Below, one piece after another: positions 35,218-42,541 of a DNA stretch of 64,000 nucleotides (position 1 is its first letter; every line of letters starts with the position of its first letter). Source of the DNA: Actinomycetota bacterium (GTDB lineage Bacteria > Actinomycetota > Acidimicrobiia > Acidimicrobiales > JAJPHD01). Both the position numbers and the translations under genes were made by a program. The notes beneath the pieces were generated by a model. The model had not been told where the DNA came from. It worked only from the letters and a program-made list of their open reading frames with translations, and did no database searches. Where the stretch lies: positions 45,540 through 109,539 of the forward strand of contig JAJPHD010000003.1 of NCBI GenBank assembly GCA_021325455.1, in the 5' to 3' direction.

Positions 35218-35342
35218 TAGACCCCGCACATCCCGTCTATGGAGACCTCCTCCACGATCAGCTCCTCCTCCGCCAGGGCCTCCTCGGGGGCGGGTGGTGC
35301 GCAGGCCGGATCCGGTCGGGCCGGCGCCGTGCTGTGTCCCAT
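35214..35342 (-). CDS. mftA: Mycofactocin precursor peptide MftA
   Basis: 42 residues, too short for most gene callers. It ends in IDGMCGVY (residues 35-42), the invariant MftA tail whose final Val-Tyr becomes the redox cofactor. The middle is acidic (about residues 20-33), as expected for binding to MftB. ATG 35342 has an AGGAGGAG site about seven bases upstream. It is the first gene of the mftA-mftBC-OYE operon. Confidence 0.95.
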   Translation of the reverse strand: MGHSTAPARPDPACAPPAPEEALAEEELIVEEVSIDGMCGVY

Positions 35343-35379
35343 GATCGTGCTCCTCCTCGCTTCGGGCTCCGGGCGCGGG

Positions 35380-35385
35380 AGCCTA
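35380..35385 (-). promoter_or_regulatory. Putative -10 TAGGCT for mftA
   Basis: On the minus strand TAGGCT lies about 37 bases before ATG 35342, giving a short leader with the AGGAGGAG ribosome site. No clear -35 box is visible. Confidence 0.35.
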
Positions 35386-35416
35386 CCGGCGGGCGGGTCA
35401 GGTGGCAGGAGTCGTT

Positions 35417-35422
35417 TAGGGT
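35417..35422 (+). promoter_or_regulatory. -10-like TAGGGT before the HxlR gene
   Basis: TAGGGT is followed by eight bases and GTG 35431. It lies in the 88-base divergent space shared with mftA. Confidence 0.45.
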
Positions 35423-35430
35423 GAGCGCCA

Positions 35431-35910
35431 GTGCGCCGGACCAGCTTCGCCCACATGGACTGCTCGATCGCCCGCAGCCTGGAGGTGGTCGGAGGGTGGT
35501 GGACCCTGCTGATCCTGCGGGATGCCTTCGCCGGGCCCGTGCGCTTCGAGGAGCTGCAGCGGGACCTCGGGATCGCCCGCACGGTCCTGACCGAGCGGTT
35601 GCAGCGGCTGGTGGACCACGGGGTGCTGGAGCGCAAGCAGTACTGCCAACACCCGCCCAGGTTCGAGTACCACCTGAGCGAGAAGGGCCACGACCTCTAC
35701 CCGGTGATCGTCGGGCTCATGCGCTGGGGGGACAAGTGGGCGGCCGGCGAGGGGGGGCCGCCCGTGGTGCTCACCCACACGGCCTGCGGGGGCGAAGGGC
35801 ACCCCGTCCTGGCCTGCCGCCACTGCGGCAGGGAGGTCGGGCCCCCCGACATGGTGGCTGCCCCCAACGGCCCCCGGTTCGGCACCAACGGCACCCGACG
35901 GGTTTCCTAG
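35431..35910 (+). CDS. HxlR-family regulator divergent from mftA
   Basis: 159 residues. The winged-helix HxlR domain occupies about residues 10-100 (C11SIARSLEVVGGWWTLLILRD in the protein, then LTERLQRLVDHGVLERKQY). A C-terminal extension has CRHCG and may bind zinc. Most mycofactocin loci carry a TetR-type MftR; here an HxlR gene holds the neighbouring divergent position. Control of mftA is inferred from the shared 88-base region. Its TAG stop forms the first bases of the next gene's -10 box. Confidence 0.85.
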   Translation: MRRTSFAHMDCSIARSLEVVGGWWTLLILRDAFAGPVRFEELQRDLGIARTVLTERLQRLVDHGVLERKQYCQHPPRFEYHLSEKGHDLYPVIVGLMRWGDKWAAGEGGPPVVLTHTACGGEGHPVLACRHCGREVGPPDMVAAPNGPRFGTNGTRRVS

Positions 35911-35913
35911 ACT
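35908..35913 (+). promoter_or_regulatory. -10 TAGACT built on the HxlR stop codon
   Basis: The TAG stop of the HxlR gene is the first half of TAGACT; seven bases later is GTG 35921 of the phosphatidyltransferase gene. Confidence 0.45.
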
Positions 35914-35920
35914 GGCGCCC

Positions 35921-36511
35921 GTGGCAACCCGCCGGCGGGCCGAGGGCGATGGCCTGGGGCGGGTGTGGACCCTGCCCAACCTGGTCTCGGCGGCCCGCCT
36001 GGCTTGCGTCCCCCTGTTCCTGGGGGTCCTCTTCGGCGCCGGGGACCTGGTCGCCGCCGCCTCCCTGCTGGCTGGCCTCGGTGCCACCGACTGGGTCGAC
36101 GGGTACGCCGCCCGCCGCCTGGGCCAGGTGTCGGCCCTGGGCAAGGTCCTCGACCCCACCGCCGACCGGGCCCTCCTGGCGGCGGGAGCCATCGGCTCGG
36201 TCGTGTACGGGGCGCTGCCCGTGTGGCTCTTCGTCGTGGTGGTGGTGAGGGAGGCCCTGGTGTCGCTCGGCGTCCTGGTGCTGGCCGCCCGCGGGGCCCG
36301 GCGCGTGGAGGTGACCCGGCTGGGCAAGGCCGGCACCTTCGCCCTCATGTTCGCCTTGCCCCTCTTCCTCTTCGGCCACTCCGGCCTGTCCTGGCACCTG
36401 TACCCGGAGGAGGCAGCCTGGGCCTTCGCCGCCCTGGGGGTGGCCGGGTCCTGGCTGGCTGCTGCGGGGTACGTGCCCCGGGCCCGGCGGGCCCTGGCCG
36501 GGGCGGGCTGA
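35921..36511 (+). CDS. CDP-alcohol phosphatidyltransferase (PgsA-like)
   Basis: 196 residues with about five to six membrane helices. The family signature D-G-x2-A-R-x8-G-x3-D-x3-D is complete (DWVDGYAARRLGQ, then LGKVLDPTADR). It would condense a CDP-diacylglycerol with an alcohol phosphate, such as glycerol phosphate. In mycobacteria a pgsA-type gene also lies a few genes upstream of gcvH, and here gcvH is two genes away. Exact substrate not determinable. Confidence 0.88.
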   Translation: MATRRRAEGDGLGRVWTLPNLVSAARLACVPLFLGVLFGAGDLVAAASLLAGLGATDWVDGYAARRLGQVSALGKVLDPTADRALLAAGAIGSVVYGALPVWLFVVVVVREALVSLGVLVLAARGARRVEVTRLGKAGTFALMFALPLFLFGHSGLSWHLYPEEAAWAFAALGVAGSWLAAAGYVPRARRALAGAG

Positions 36512-36591
36512 GGAGGGGCAGCAGGCCGCCGGCGAGCAGGCGGCGGTCGAGCAGGCCGCGGGCGGCCGAGTACGCACCCACCGGGGCCGGG

Positions 36592-36597
36592 TAGGGT
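36592..36597 (+). promoter_or_regulatory. -10 TAGGGT, leaderless start of the manC-like gene
   Basis: TAGGGT is followed by exactly six bases and GTG 36604. Confidence 0.5.
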
Positions 36598-36603
36598 CGA
36601 GCC

Positions 36604-39096
36604 GTGAAGGCCGTGATCATGGCCGGCGGTGAGGGGACCCGGCTCCGCCCGCTCACCTCGAACCAGCCCAAGCCCATGATCCCCCTCGCCAACCGGCCCC
36701 TCATGGAGCACGTGCTCACCCTGCTCGGGCGCCACGGCTTCCGGGAGGTGGTGGTGACGGTGGCCTTCACGGCCAACGCCATCCGCACCTGGTTCGGGGA
36801 CGGCTCGGAGCTGGGCTTCTCCATCACCTACGCCGCCGAGGAGTCCCCCCTGGGCACGGGAGGCTCGGTCCGCAACGCCCGGGCCCATCTGGACCAGACC
36901 TTCCTCGTCATCTCCGGTGACGTGGTGACCGACATCGACCTGTCCAAGGTCGTCGAGTTCCACCGGGCCCGGCGGGCCCTGGCGACCATCGCCCTCAAAT
37001 CCATGGAGGACCCCCTCGAGTTCGGGATCGTCATAACCCACCAGGACGGGAGCATCGAGCGCTTCCTCGAGAAGCCCACCTGGGGCCAGGTGTTCAGCGA
37101 CACCATCAACACCGGCGTGTACGTGCTGGAGCCCGAGATCTTCGACCACATCCCCGAGGGGAGGCCGGTGGACTTCTCCTCGGAGGTGTTCCCGGCCCTC
37201 CTGGCCGAGGGCCTGCCCCTCTACGGCTACGTGGCCGAGGGCTACTGGGAGGACGTGGGCACCCTGGAGGCCTACCTCCGGGCCCACCGGGACGCCCTGG
37301 ACGGGCGGGCCGGGGTGGAGCTGCCGGGGTTCCAACTGGACCACGACGTGTGGCTGGGCCAGGGGGTGGAGATCGATCCCTCGGCCACGGTCGAGGGCCC
37401 CGTCGTCATTGGCGACAACTGCCGCATCGGGCCGGGGGCCCGGGTCGGCGACCACACCGTCCTCGGCTCCAACGTGCGGGTGGGGGCGGAGGCCGAGCTG
37501 GTGCGGTCGGTGGTGCACGACAACGCCTACCTGGGGCCGGGGGTCCGCCTGCTCGGCTGCGTGGCGGGCCGCTCGTCGGACCTCCGCCAGGGGGCCCACT
37601 GCTCCCAGGGGGTGGTGCTGGGGGACGACTGCTTCGTGGGGCCCCACGCCGTCCTGGACCCCGGTGTGAAGGTCTACCCGGGAAAGACCGTGGAGGCGGG
37701 GGCCACCGTGCACTCCTCGATCGTGTGGGAGTCCCGGGCCTCGAGGCACCTCTTCGGCCGCCAGGGGGTGTCCGGCCTGGCCAACGTGGACATCAGCCCC
37801 GAGCTGGCCCTCCGGCTCTCCATGGCCTACGCCACCACCCTGCCCAAGGGGTCGTCGGTGACCGCCTCCCGGGACACGAGCAGGGCGGCCCGGGTGCTCA
37901 AGCGGGCCATGATGGTGGGGCTCAACGCCGCCGGGATCCACGTGGACGACCTGGAGGCAACCACGGTCCCCGTCACCCGGCTGCAGGTCCGGTCCAGCAG
38001 CAGCAGGGGAGGGGTGTCGGTGCGCCTGGCCCAGGGGGACCCCCAATCGGTGGTGATCCGGTTCTTCGACGACGCGGGCATAGACCTCACCGAGGCCTCC
38101 CAGCGCAAGATCGAGAGGGTGCTCCAGCGGGAGGACTTTCGCCGGTCCCTGGCTTCGGAGCTGGGCGGGATCGATTTCCCCGCCCGCACCCTCGAGTACT
38201 ACACCGACGCCCTGGTGGCCAGCGTGGACCTGGCCTCGATCCAGGAGGCCCGCTTCAAGCTGGTGCTCGACTACGCCTACGGCACGGCCAGCTTCGTCAT
38301 GCCCAACGTTCTGGCCAAGCTGGAGGCCGACGTGCTCGCCCTCAACCCCTACGGGGCCACGGCCCGGGCCATGGCCCTCGACCTGGGCCAGCACGCCTCC
38401 GAGGTGGGCCGCCTGGTGCAAGCGTCGGGCGCCCACCTGGGAGCGGTGCTTGACCCCGATGGCGAGCGGCTCGTGATCGTGGACGACCGGGGCCGGCCCC
38501 TGGCCGACCAGGTCGCCCTGCTGGCCCTCCTCCGCCTCGTCGTCGAGGCTCACCCCGGCGCCCGGGTGGCCCTGCCGGTCGTGACCACCAGGGCCGCCGA
38601 GGAGATCTGCCGGGAGGCGGGGGCCACCATCGAGTGGACCAAGCTGGCCACACCCCACCTCATGGAGGTGGCCGCCAGCGGGCGGGTGGCCTTCGCCGCC
38701 AGCCACGACGGGGGCTTCATCTACCCGGCCTTCCTCCCCGCCTACGACGCCGCCGCCACCCTCGTGAACCTGCTGGCCATGCTGGCGACGGACGGCCGGC
38801 GCCTGTCGGAGGTGGTGGACAGCTGCCCCCCCGTCCACGTGGCCCACCGCACCGTCGCCACGCCCTGGGAGTGCAAGGGCATGGTCATGCGGACCCTGGT
38901 CGAGGGGACCGCCCCCGCCTCGCTCGTCCTGGTGGACGGGGTCAAGGTGCTGGAGGACGGGGGCTGGGCCCTGGTGCTCCCGGACCCTGAGGAGCCGGTG
39001 AGCCACGTGTGGGCGGAGGGAGGGACCGACGACGAGGCCCGGGGCCGGGCCGGGACCTGGGCCGAGCGCGTCAGCTCGCTCGTGCCCTCGAAATAG
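36604..39096 (+). CDS. Mannose-1-phosphate guanylyltransferase fused to a degenerate phosphomannomutase
   Basis: 830 residues in three parts: a nucleotidyltransferase (1-235, GGEGTRLRPLT, then DVVTDID), a left-handed hexapeptide-repeat region (about 250-370) and a phosphohexomutase-like region (about 385-830). In the mutase part the catalytic serine loop reads TASRD (420-424) instead of TASHN, and the metal loop is DPDGER (617-622). The usual GEESGH substrate loop is not seen. The N-terminal half should make GDP-mannose or another NDP-sugar; the mutase half may be regulatory. GTG 36604 follows a -10 box by six bases. Confidence 0.85.
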   Translation: MKAVIMAGGEGTRLRPLTSNQPKPMIPLANRPLMEHVLTLLGRHGFREVVVTVAFTANAIRTWFGDGSELGFSITYAAEESPLGTGGSVRNARAHLDQTFLVISGDVVTDIDLSKVVEFHRARRALATIALKSMEDPLEFGIVITHQDGSIERFLEKPTWGQVFSDTINTGVYVLEPEIFDHIPEGRPVDFSSEVFPALLAEGLPLYGYVAEGYWEDVGTLEAYLRAHRDALDGRAGVELPGFQLDHDVWLGQGVEIDPSATVEGPVVIGDNCRIGPGARVGDHTVLGSNVRVGAEAELVRSVVHDNAYLGPGVRLLGCVAGRSSDLRQGAHCSQGVVLGDDCFVGPHAVLDPGVKVYPGKTVEAGATVHSSIVWESRASRHLFGRQGVSGLANVDISPELALRLSMAYATTLPKGSSVTASRDTSRAARVLKRAMMVGLNAAGIHVDDLEATTVPVTRLQVRSSSSRGGVSVRLAQGDPQSVVIRFFDDAGIDLTEASQRKIERVLQREDFRRSLASELGGIDFPARTLEYYTDALVASVDLASIQEARFKLVLDYAYGTASFVMPNVLAKLEADVLALNPYGATARAMALDLGQHASEVGRLVQASGAHLGAVLDPDGERLVIVDDRGRPLADQVALLALLRLVVEAHPGARVALPVVTTRAAEEICREAGATIEWTKLATPHLMEVAASGRVAFAASHDGGFIYPAFLPAYDAAATLVNLLAMLATDGRRLSEVVDSCPPVHVAHRTVATPWECKGMVMRTLVEGTAPASLVLVDGVKVLEDGGWALVLPDPEEPVSHVWAEGGTDDEARGRAGTWAERVSSLVPSK

Positions 39097-39147
39097 CCCT
39101 CTGCCCGGTCGCTCTCCGTGGCCTCGAACCGGGGCCGCCCGATCCGG

Positions 39148-39153
39148 TAGGGT
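39148..39153 (+). promoter_or_regulatory. -10-like TAGGGT before gcvH
   Basis: TAGGGT is followed by seven bases and ATG 39161, with no ribosome site, suggesting a leaderless message. Confidence 0.5.
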
Positions 39154-39160
39154 CCGGCCC

Positions 39161-39544
39161 ATGAACGTGCCTGACGGCCTGCGCTACACCTCCGATCACG
39201 AGTGGGTCCGCCTCGAGGACGGCCGGGCCAGGGTGGGGATCACCGACTACGCCCAGGACGCCCTGGGTGACGTGGTGTTCGTCCAGCTCCCCGACCCCGG
39301 CACCAAGGTCGAGGCCTCGGCCAGCCTGGGGGAGGTGGAGTCCACCAAGTCGGTGTCCGACGTCTACGCCCCCGTGGCGGGGACCGTGGTCGAGGTCAAC
39401 TCCGAGCTGGCCGATGCCCCCCAGCGGCTCAACGAGGACCCCTACGGGGAAGGTTGGTTGTGCGTCATCGAGCCTGCCGACCCTGCCGCGGTGGAGTCGC
39501 TGCTGGATGCCGAGGCCTACCGAGGGCTGATATCTACTACCTGA
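39161..39544 (+). CDS. gcvH: Glycine cleavage system H protein
   Basis: 127 residues, normal length. The lipoylated lysine is K63 in VESTKSVSDVYAP. GcvH shuttles the aminomethyl group between the P and T proteins of glycine cleavage. The gene order gcvH, FHA gene, MerR gene, bifunctional nuclease, MerR gene matches the mycobacterial Rv1826-Rv1830 block. Confidence 0.97.
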   Translation: MNVPDGLRYTSDHEWVRLEDGRARVGITDYAQDALGDVVFVQLPDPGTKVEASASLGEVESTKSVSDVYAPVAGTVVEVNSELADAPQRLNEDPYGEGWLCVIEPADPAAVESLLDAEAYRGLISTT

Positions 39545-39587
39545 GCCAGGCCACGTGTGGCCGCCGCCAGGAGGGAGTACCGTTTCC

Positions 39588-40061
39588 GTGGTGTTCTGCA
39601 ACAACTGTGGGCATGCGAACCCACCCGAGGCCAACTTCTGCTCGTCGTGCGGGATGGCGCTGGAGCCGACCGGGGACCAGACGACCGTGACCTTCCTGCC
39701 CCTCGAGCAGGAGGCGGCGGACGACGAGATGGCGGTGCCGGTCCCCGAGGCCGGCCAGGGGGTGGGCATGCTGGTGGTCAAGCGGGGGCCCAACGCGGGG
39801 TCCCGCTATGCCCTCGACGCCGAGGTGACCAGGGCCGGCCGCCACCCTGAGAGCGACATCTTCCTGGACGACATAACCGTGTCCCGGCGCCACGCCGAGT
39901 TCCTGCGCAAGGACAACGGCTACGTCGTGCGCGACGTCGGCTCCCTGAACGGGACCTACCTCAACAGGGAGCGCATAGAGCAGTCCGAGCTGGCCAGCGG
40001 CGACGAGGTCCAGATCGGCAAGTTCAAGCTGGTGTTCATAGCCGGCAGCACCGGTACCTAG
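39588..40061 (+). CDS. garA: GarA-like FHA protein with N-terminal zinc ribbon
   Basis: 157 residues. Residues 4-21 hold CxxC pairs (C4, C7, C18, C21) of a zinc ribbon. A TTVTF motif (32-36) resembles the phospho-acceptor threonine motif of GarA, and an FHA domain follows (about 63-150: AGRHPESDIFLDD, SRRHAEF, DVGSLNGTYLN). GarA is a kinase-controlled switch that binds and inhibits 2-oxoglutarate-using enzymes. GTG 39588 follows the AGGAGGGA site. The position directly after gcvH supports the garA identity; the zinc ribbon is extra. Confidence 0.88.
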   Translation: MVFCNNCGHANPPEANFCSSCGMALEPTGDQTTVTFLPLEQEAADDEMAVPVPEAGQGVGMLVVKRGPNAGSRYALDAEVTRAGRHPESDIFLDDITVSRRHAEFLRKDNGYVVRDVGSLNGTYLNRERIEQSELASGDEVQIGKFKLVFIAGSTGT

Positions 40062-40076
40062 AAGCAAGGAGCGAGC

Positions 40077-40862
40077 GTGGCGGAGCGCGCCTTCCTTTCC
40101 ATCGGGGACGTCCTTTCGATTCTGAAGGAGGAGTTCCCCGACGTGACCATCTCCAAGATCAGGTTCCTCGAGAGCCAGGGCCTGCTGGACCCGGAGCGGA
40201 CCCCCTCGGGGTACCGCAAGTTCTACGACCCCGACGTCCAGCGGCTGCGCTGGATCCTGCGCCAGCAGCGGGAGCACTTCCTGCCGCTCAAGGTCATCAA
40301 GCAGAAGCTGAGCAACGGGGCCCTCGCCGAGCCCCAGCCCGTGGTGCCCCCGGGGCAAGCTCCGGCCGCCCGACCCGCGTCGGGGGAGCCGGCCCCGGCC
40401 GGGCCGGATGCAGCCACCGCCGCCCCGGGCCCGCCCTCCCAGCCGGGGGGACAGGAGGGGCCCCTCACGAGCGGGCCGTCGGCCATGAGCATGACCAAGG
40501 ACGAGCTGGTGAAGGCCAGCGGTCTCACCCCCTCCCAGGTGGCCGAGCTGGAGCGCTACGGCCTCCTCACGCCCCGGGTGGCGGCCGGCGCCGCCTACTA
40601 CGACGAGGAGGCCTTCACGGTGGCCTCCCTGGCCGCCGGCTTCGCCCGCTTCGGGATCGAGCCCCGCCACCTTCGCATGTACAAGATGGCCACTGACCGG
40701 GAGGCGGGGTTCTTCGAGCAGATCGTGACCCCTCTCCTGAAGCAGCGCAACCCCGAGTCACGCCGCCGGGCCGTGGAGGAGCTGGCCGAGCTGACCCGCC
40801 TGGGCCAGCGCCTCAGAGGGTCGTTGCTGCGGGTGGCCCTGAGAGGGCACACCGGGGGTTGA
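40077..40862 (+). CDS. ftsR: MerR-family regulator (FtsR / Rv1828-like)
   Basis: 261 residues. The MerR winged helix is at about 6-75 (LSIGDVLSILKEEF, SKIRFLESQGLL, YRKF). A long proline/alanine-rich linker (about 85-135) precedes a second helical domain (about 140-245) similar to Rv1828/FtsR, which regulates ftsZ in corynebacteria. GTG 40077 follows AAGGAG. Its stop overlaps the hpt TTG by four bases. Confidence 0.85.
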   Translation: MAERAFLSIGDVLSILKEEFPDVTISKIRFLESQGLLDPERTPSGYRKFYDPDVQRLRWILRQQREHFLPLKVIKQKLSNGALAEPQPVVPPGQAPAARPASGEPAPAGPDAATAAPGPPSQPGGQEGPLTSGPSAMSMTKDELVKASGLTPSQVAELERYGLLTPRVAAGAAYYDEEAFTVASLAAGFARFGIEPRHLRMYKMATDREAGFFEQIVTPLLKQRNPESRRRAVEELAELTRLGQRLRGSLLRVALRGHTGG

Positions 40863-41431
40863 CCGGGCCGGGCCCCGAGCCTCCCCGGGTGCTGGCCGGG
40901 GCCGACGAGCTCCGTTCTCAGGTGGCCCGCCTGGGCCGGGAGCTGTCGGGCGCCTACCCGGACGGGGTGCTGCTGGTGGCGGTGCTGAAGGGGGCGCTGT
41001 GGTTCCTGGCCGACCTGGTGCGGTCCGTCTCCGTTCCCTGCGCAGTGGACTTCCTCGCCATCTCGTCCTATGCCGAGGGCACGGGCCGGGTCCGCATCGT
41101 GAAGGACCTGGACTGCGACATCAGCGGCCGGGACGTGGTGCTGGTGGAGGACATCGTCGACACGGGCCTCACGCTCGCCTACCTCCTCGGGGAGATGGAG
41201 CGCCGGGGGCCCCGCTCCCTGGCCGTATGCACCCTTCTCGACAAGGCCGCCCGCCGCATCGTCCCCGCCCGCTTGGACTTCGTGGGGCTGCGGATCGCCG
41301 ACGAGTTCGCCCTCGGCTACGGGCTGGACTTCGCCGAGAGGTACCGCAACCTGGACCACATCGTGGCCGGCGACCTGTCCCGGCTCCAACAGGACCCCGA
41401 TGCGCATGTGAAGGAGCTGTTCCCGGGGTAA
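40859..41431 (+). CDS. hpt: Hypoxanthine phosphoribosyltransferase
   Basis: 190 residues. The PRPP-binding motif VLVEDIVDTGLTL and the flexible-loop SSY (AISSYAEGTG) are clear; LDFVGLRI and DFAERYRNLDHI complete the type I PRTase. It salvages hypoxanthine and guanine. TTG 40859 overlaps the MerR stop (TTGA). In mycobacteria no hpt lies at this place in the gcvH-garA block, so this is an insertion relative to that order. Confidence 0.94.
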   Translation: MTGPGPEPPRVLAGADELRSQVARLGRELSGAYPDGVLLVAVLKGALWFLADLVRSVSVPCAVDFLAISSYAEGTGRVRIVKDLDCDISGRDVVLVEDIVDTGLTLAYLLGEMERRGPRSLAVCTLLDKAARRIVPARLDFVGLRIADEFALGYGLDFAERYRNLDHIVAGDLSRLQQDPDAHVKELFPG

Positions 41432-41434
41432 GTT
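41429..41434 (+). promoter_or_regulatory. -10 TAAGTT built on the hpt stop codon
   Basis: The TAA stop of hpt begins TAAGTT; exactly six bases later is ATG 41441. Confidence 0.45.
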
Positions 41435-41440
41435 GCGTCC

Positions 41441-41941
41441 ATGGTCGAGGTGCAGTTGGCTGCGGTCCGGGTCGACCTCCAGTCCAACACGCCGGTGGTC
41501 CTGCTCCAGGAGCTCCACGGGACCAGGCGGACACTGCCCATCTTCATCGGTCCCCCCGAGGCCACCGCCATCGCCTTTGCCATCCAGGGGGTCGAGGTCA
41601 AGCGGCCCATGACCCACGACCTGATGCGGGACATCCTCACCGCCCTGGGTGCCCGCCTCGAGCAGGTCGTCATCACCGAGCTGGTGGCCACCACCTACCA
41701 CGCCGAGCTGCGCCTGCTGGCCGGCGACCGCCGCCTCACGGTGGAGAGCAGGCCCTCGGACGCCATCGCCCTGGCCGCCCGGACCGGGTCGCCCCTCTAC
41801 GTGGCCGACGACCTGCTGGATGCCGAAGGGGTCGTGCTGGTGACCGAGGAGGACGAGGAAGAGGTGGCCAACCCCGAGGAGCTGCTGGGGGAGTTCCAGC
41901 GCTTCCTGGACGAGGTGAAGCCGGAGGACTTCAGCTCCTGA
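41441..41941 (+). CDS. Bifunctional nuclease (DUF151) family protein
   Basis: 166 residues. The DUF151 core is present (LQELHGTRRTLPIFIGPPEA, HDLMRDILTALGARLEQVVI, SRPSDAIALAARTGSPLYV, all quoted in part). Family members have been reported with DNase/RNase activity. It corresponds by position to Rv1829 of mycobacteria. The C-terminal tail is acidic. ATG 41441 lies six bases after a -10 hexamer, so it probably has its own leaderless promoter. Confidence 0.9.
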   Translation: MVEVQLAAVRVDLQSNTPVVLLQELHGTRRTLPIFIGPPEATAIAFAIQGVEVKRPMTHDLMRDILTALGARLEQVVITELVATTYHAELRLLAGDRRLTVESRPSDAIALAARTGSPLYVADDLLDAEGVVLVTEEDEEEVANPEELLGEFQRFLDEVKPEDFSS

Positions 41942-41950
41942 GGACGGTCG

Positions 41951-41979
41951 TTGACGGCCGGCCGGGGCGCGCCTAGCCT
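41951..41979 (+). promoter_or_regulatory. Promoter TTGACG-17-TAGCCT for the second MerR gene
   Basis: TTGACG (41951-41956), a 17-base spacer and TAGCCT (41974-41979) form a good sigma-70-type promoter with an expected start near 41986, giving a leader of about 40 bases. Confidence 0.65.
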
Positions 41980-41989
41980 GGTTCACAAC

Positions 41990-42003
41990 CGCGTAACTAC
42001 GCG
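41990..42003. promoter_or_regulatory. Palindrome CGCGTA-AC-TACGCG downstream of the MerR promoter
   Basis: A perfect six-base inverted repeat with a two-base centre lies just after the predicted transcription start and before the ribosome site. It may be an operator for self-control by the MerR protein. Confidence 0.5.
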
Positions 42004-42025
42004 ACTGTCACGAGGAGGCAGGAGG

Positions 42026-42541
42026 ATGGGCGCGCCCGCCAACGGGGGAAACCGGGCCGAGGAGGGCTACCGCGGCCCCGAGGTGTGCAAGATCGTGGGC
42101 ATCACCTACCGTCAGCTGGACTACTGGGCCAGGACGGACCTGCTGCGCCCCTCCATCACCGAGGCCCGGGGGAGCGGCACCCAGCGGCGCTACTCCTACA
42201 CCGACCTGGTGGAGCTCAAGGTGATCAAGCAGCTGCTCGATGCCGGCGTCTCGCTCCAGTCGGCCCGGCGGGCCATCGAGTGCCTGCGAGGCAGCCTGGC
42301 GGCCGACCTGGCCTCGGCCAACCTGGTCCTGGCCGGCACGGGGTCCATCCTCACCCGGACGGGGGAGGAGGTGGTGGACCTGTTGAGAGGGGGCCAGGGG
42401 GTGCTCAACATCGTCCCCCTGGGCGGCCTGGTGGAGGAGCTGGATGCCGCCATAGTGGCCCTGGACCGGGCTGCTCCCGGAGCCGAGGCAGAGGGCGAGG
42501 AGACCCCCACCGGCAGGCGGGCTGCCTCCTCGGGGGGCTGA
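42026..42541 (+). CDS. MerR-family regulator (Rv1830-like)
   Basis: 171 residues. The MerR domain spans about 15-85 (RGPEVCKIVGITYRQLDYW, GTQRRYSYTDLVELKVIKQLL in part), followed by a short C-terminal helical region. It matches by order the second MerR gene (Rv1830) of the mycobacterial gcvH block. ATG 42026 is set by AGGAGGCAGGAGG directly upstream. Unlike its neighbours it has a normal leader carrying a palindrome. Confidence 0.88.
   Translation: MGAPANGGNRAEEGYRGPEVCKIVGITYRQLDYWARTDLLRPSITEARGSGTQRRYSYTDLVELKVIKQLLDAGVSLQSARRAIECLRGSLAADLASANLVLAGTGSILTRTGEEVVDLLRGGQGVLNIVPLGGLVEELDAAIVALDRAAPGAEAEGEETPTGRRAASSGG

Noticed and set aside
35416..39162. A 1248-residue minus-strand frame
   Set aside because: It lies opposite the guanylyltransferase fusion, pgsA-like and HxlR genes and consists of Gly/Pro/Arg/His-rich shadow sequence typical of antisense frames in GC-rich DNA.
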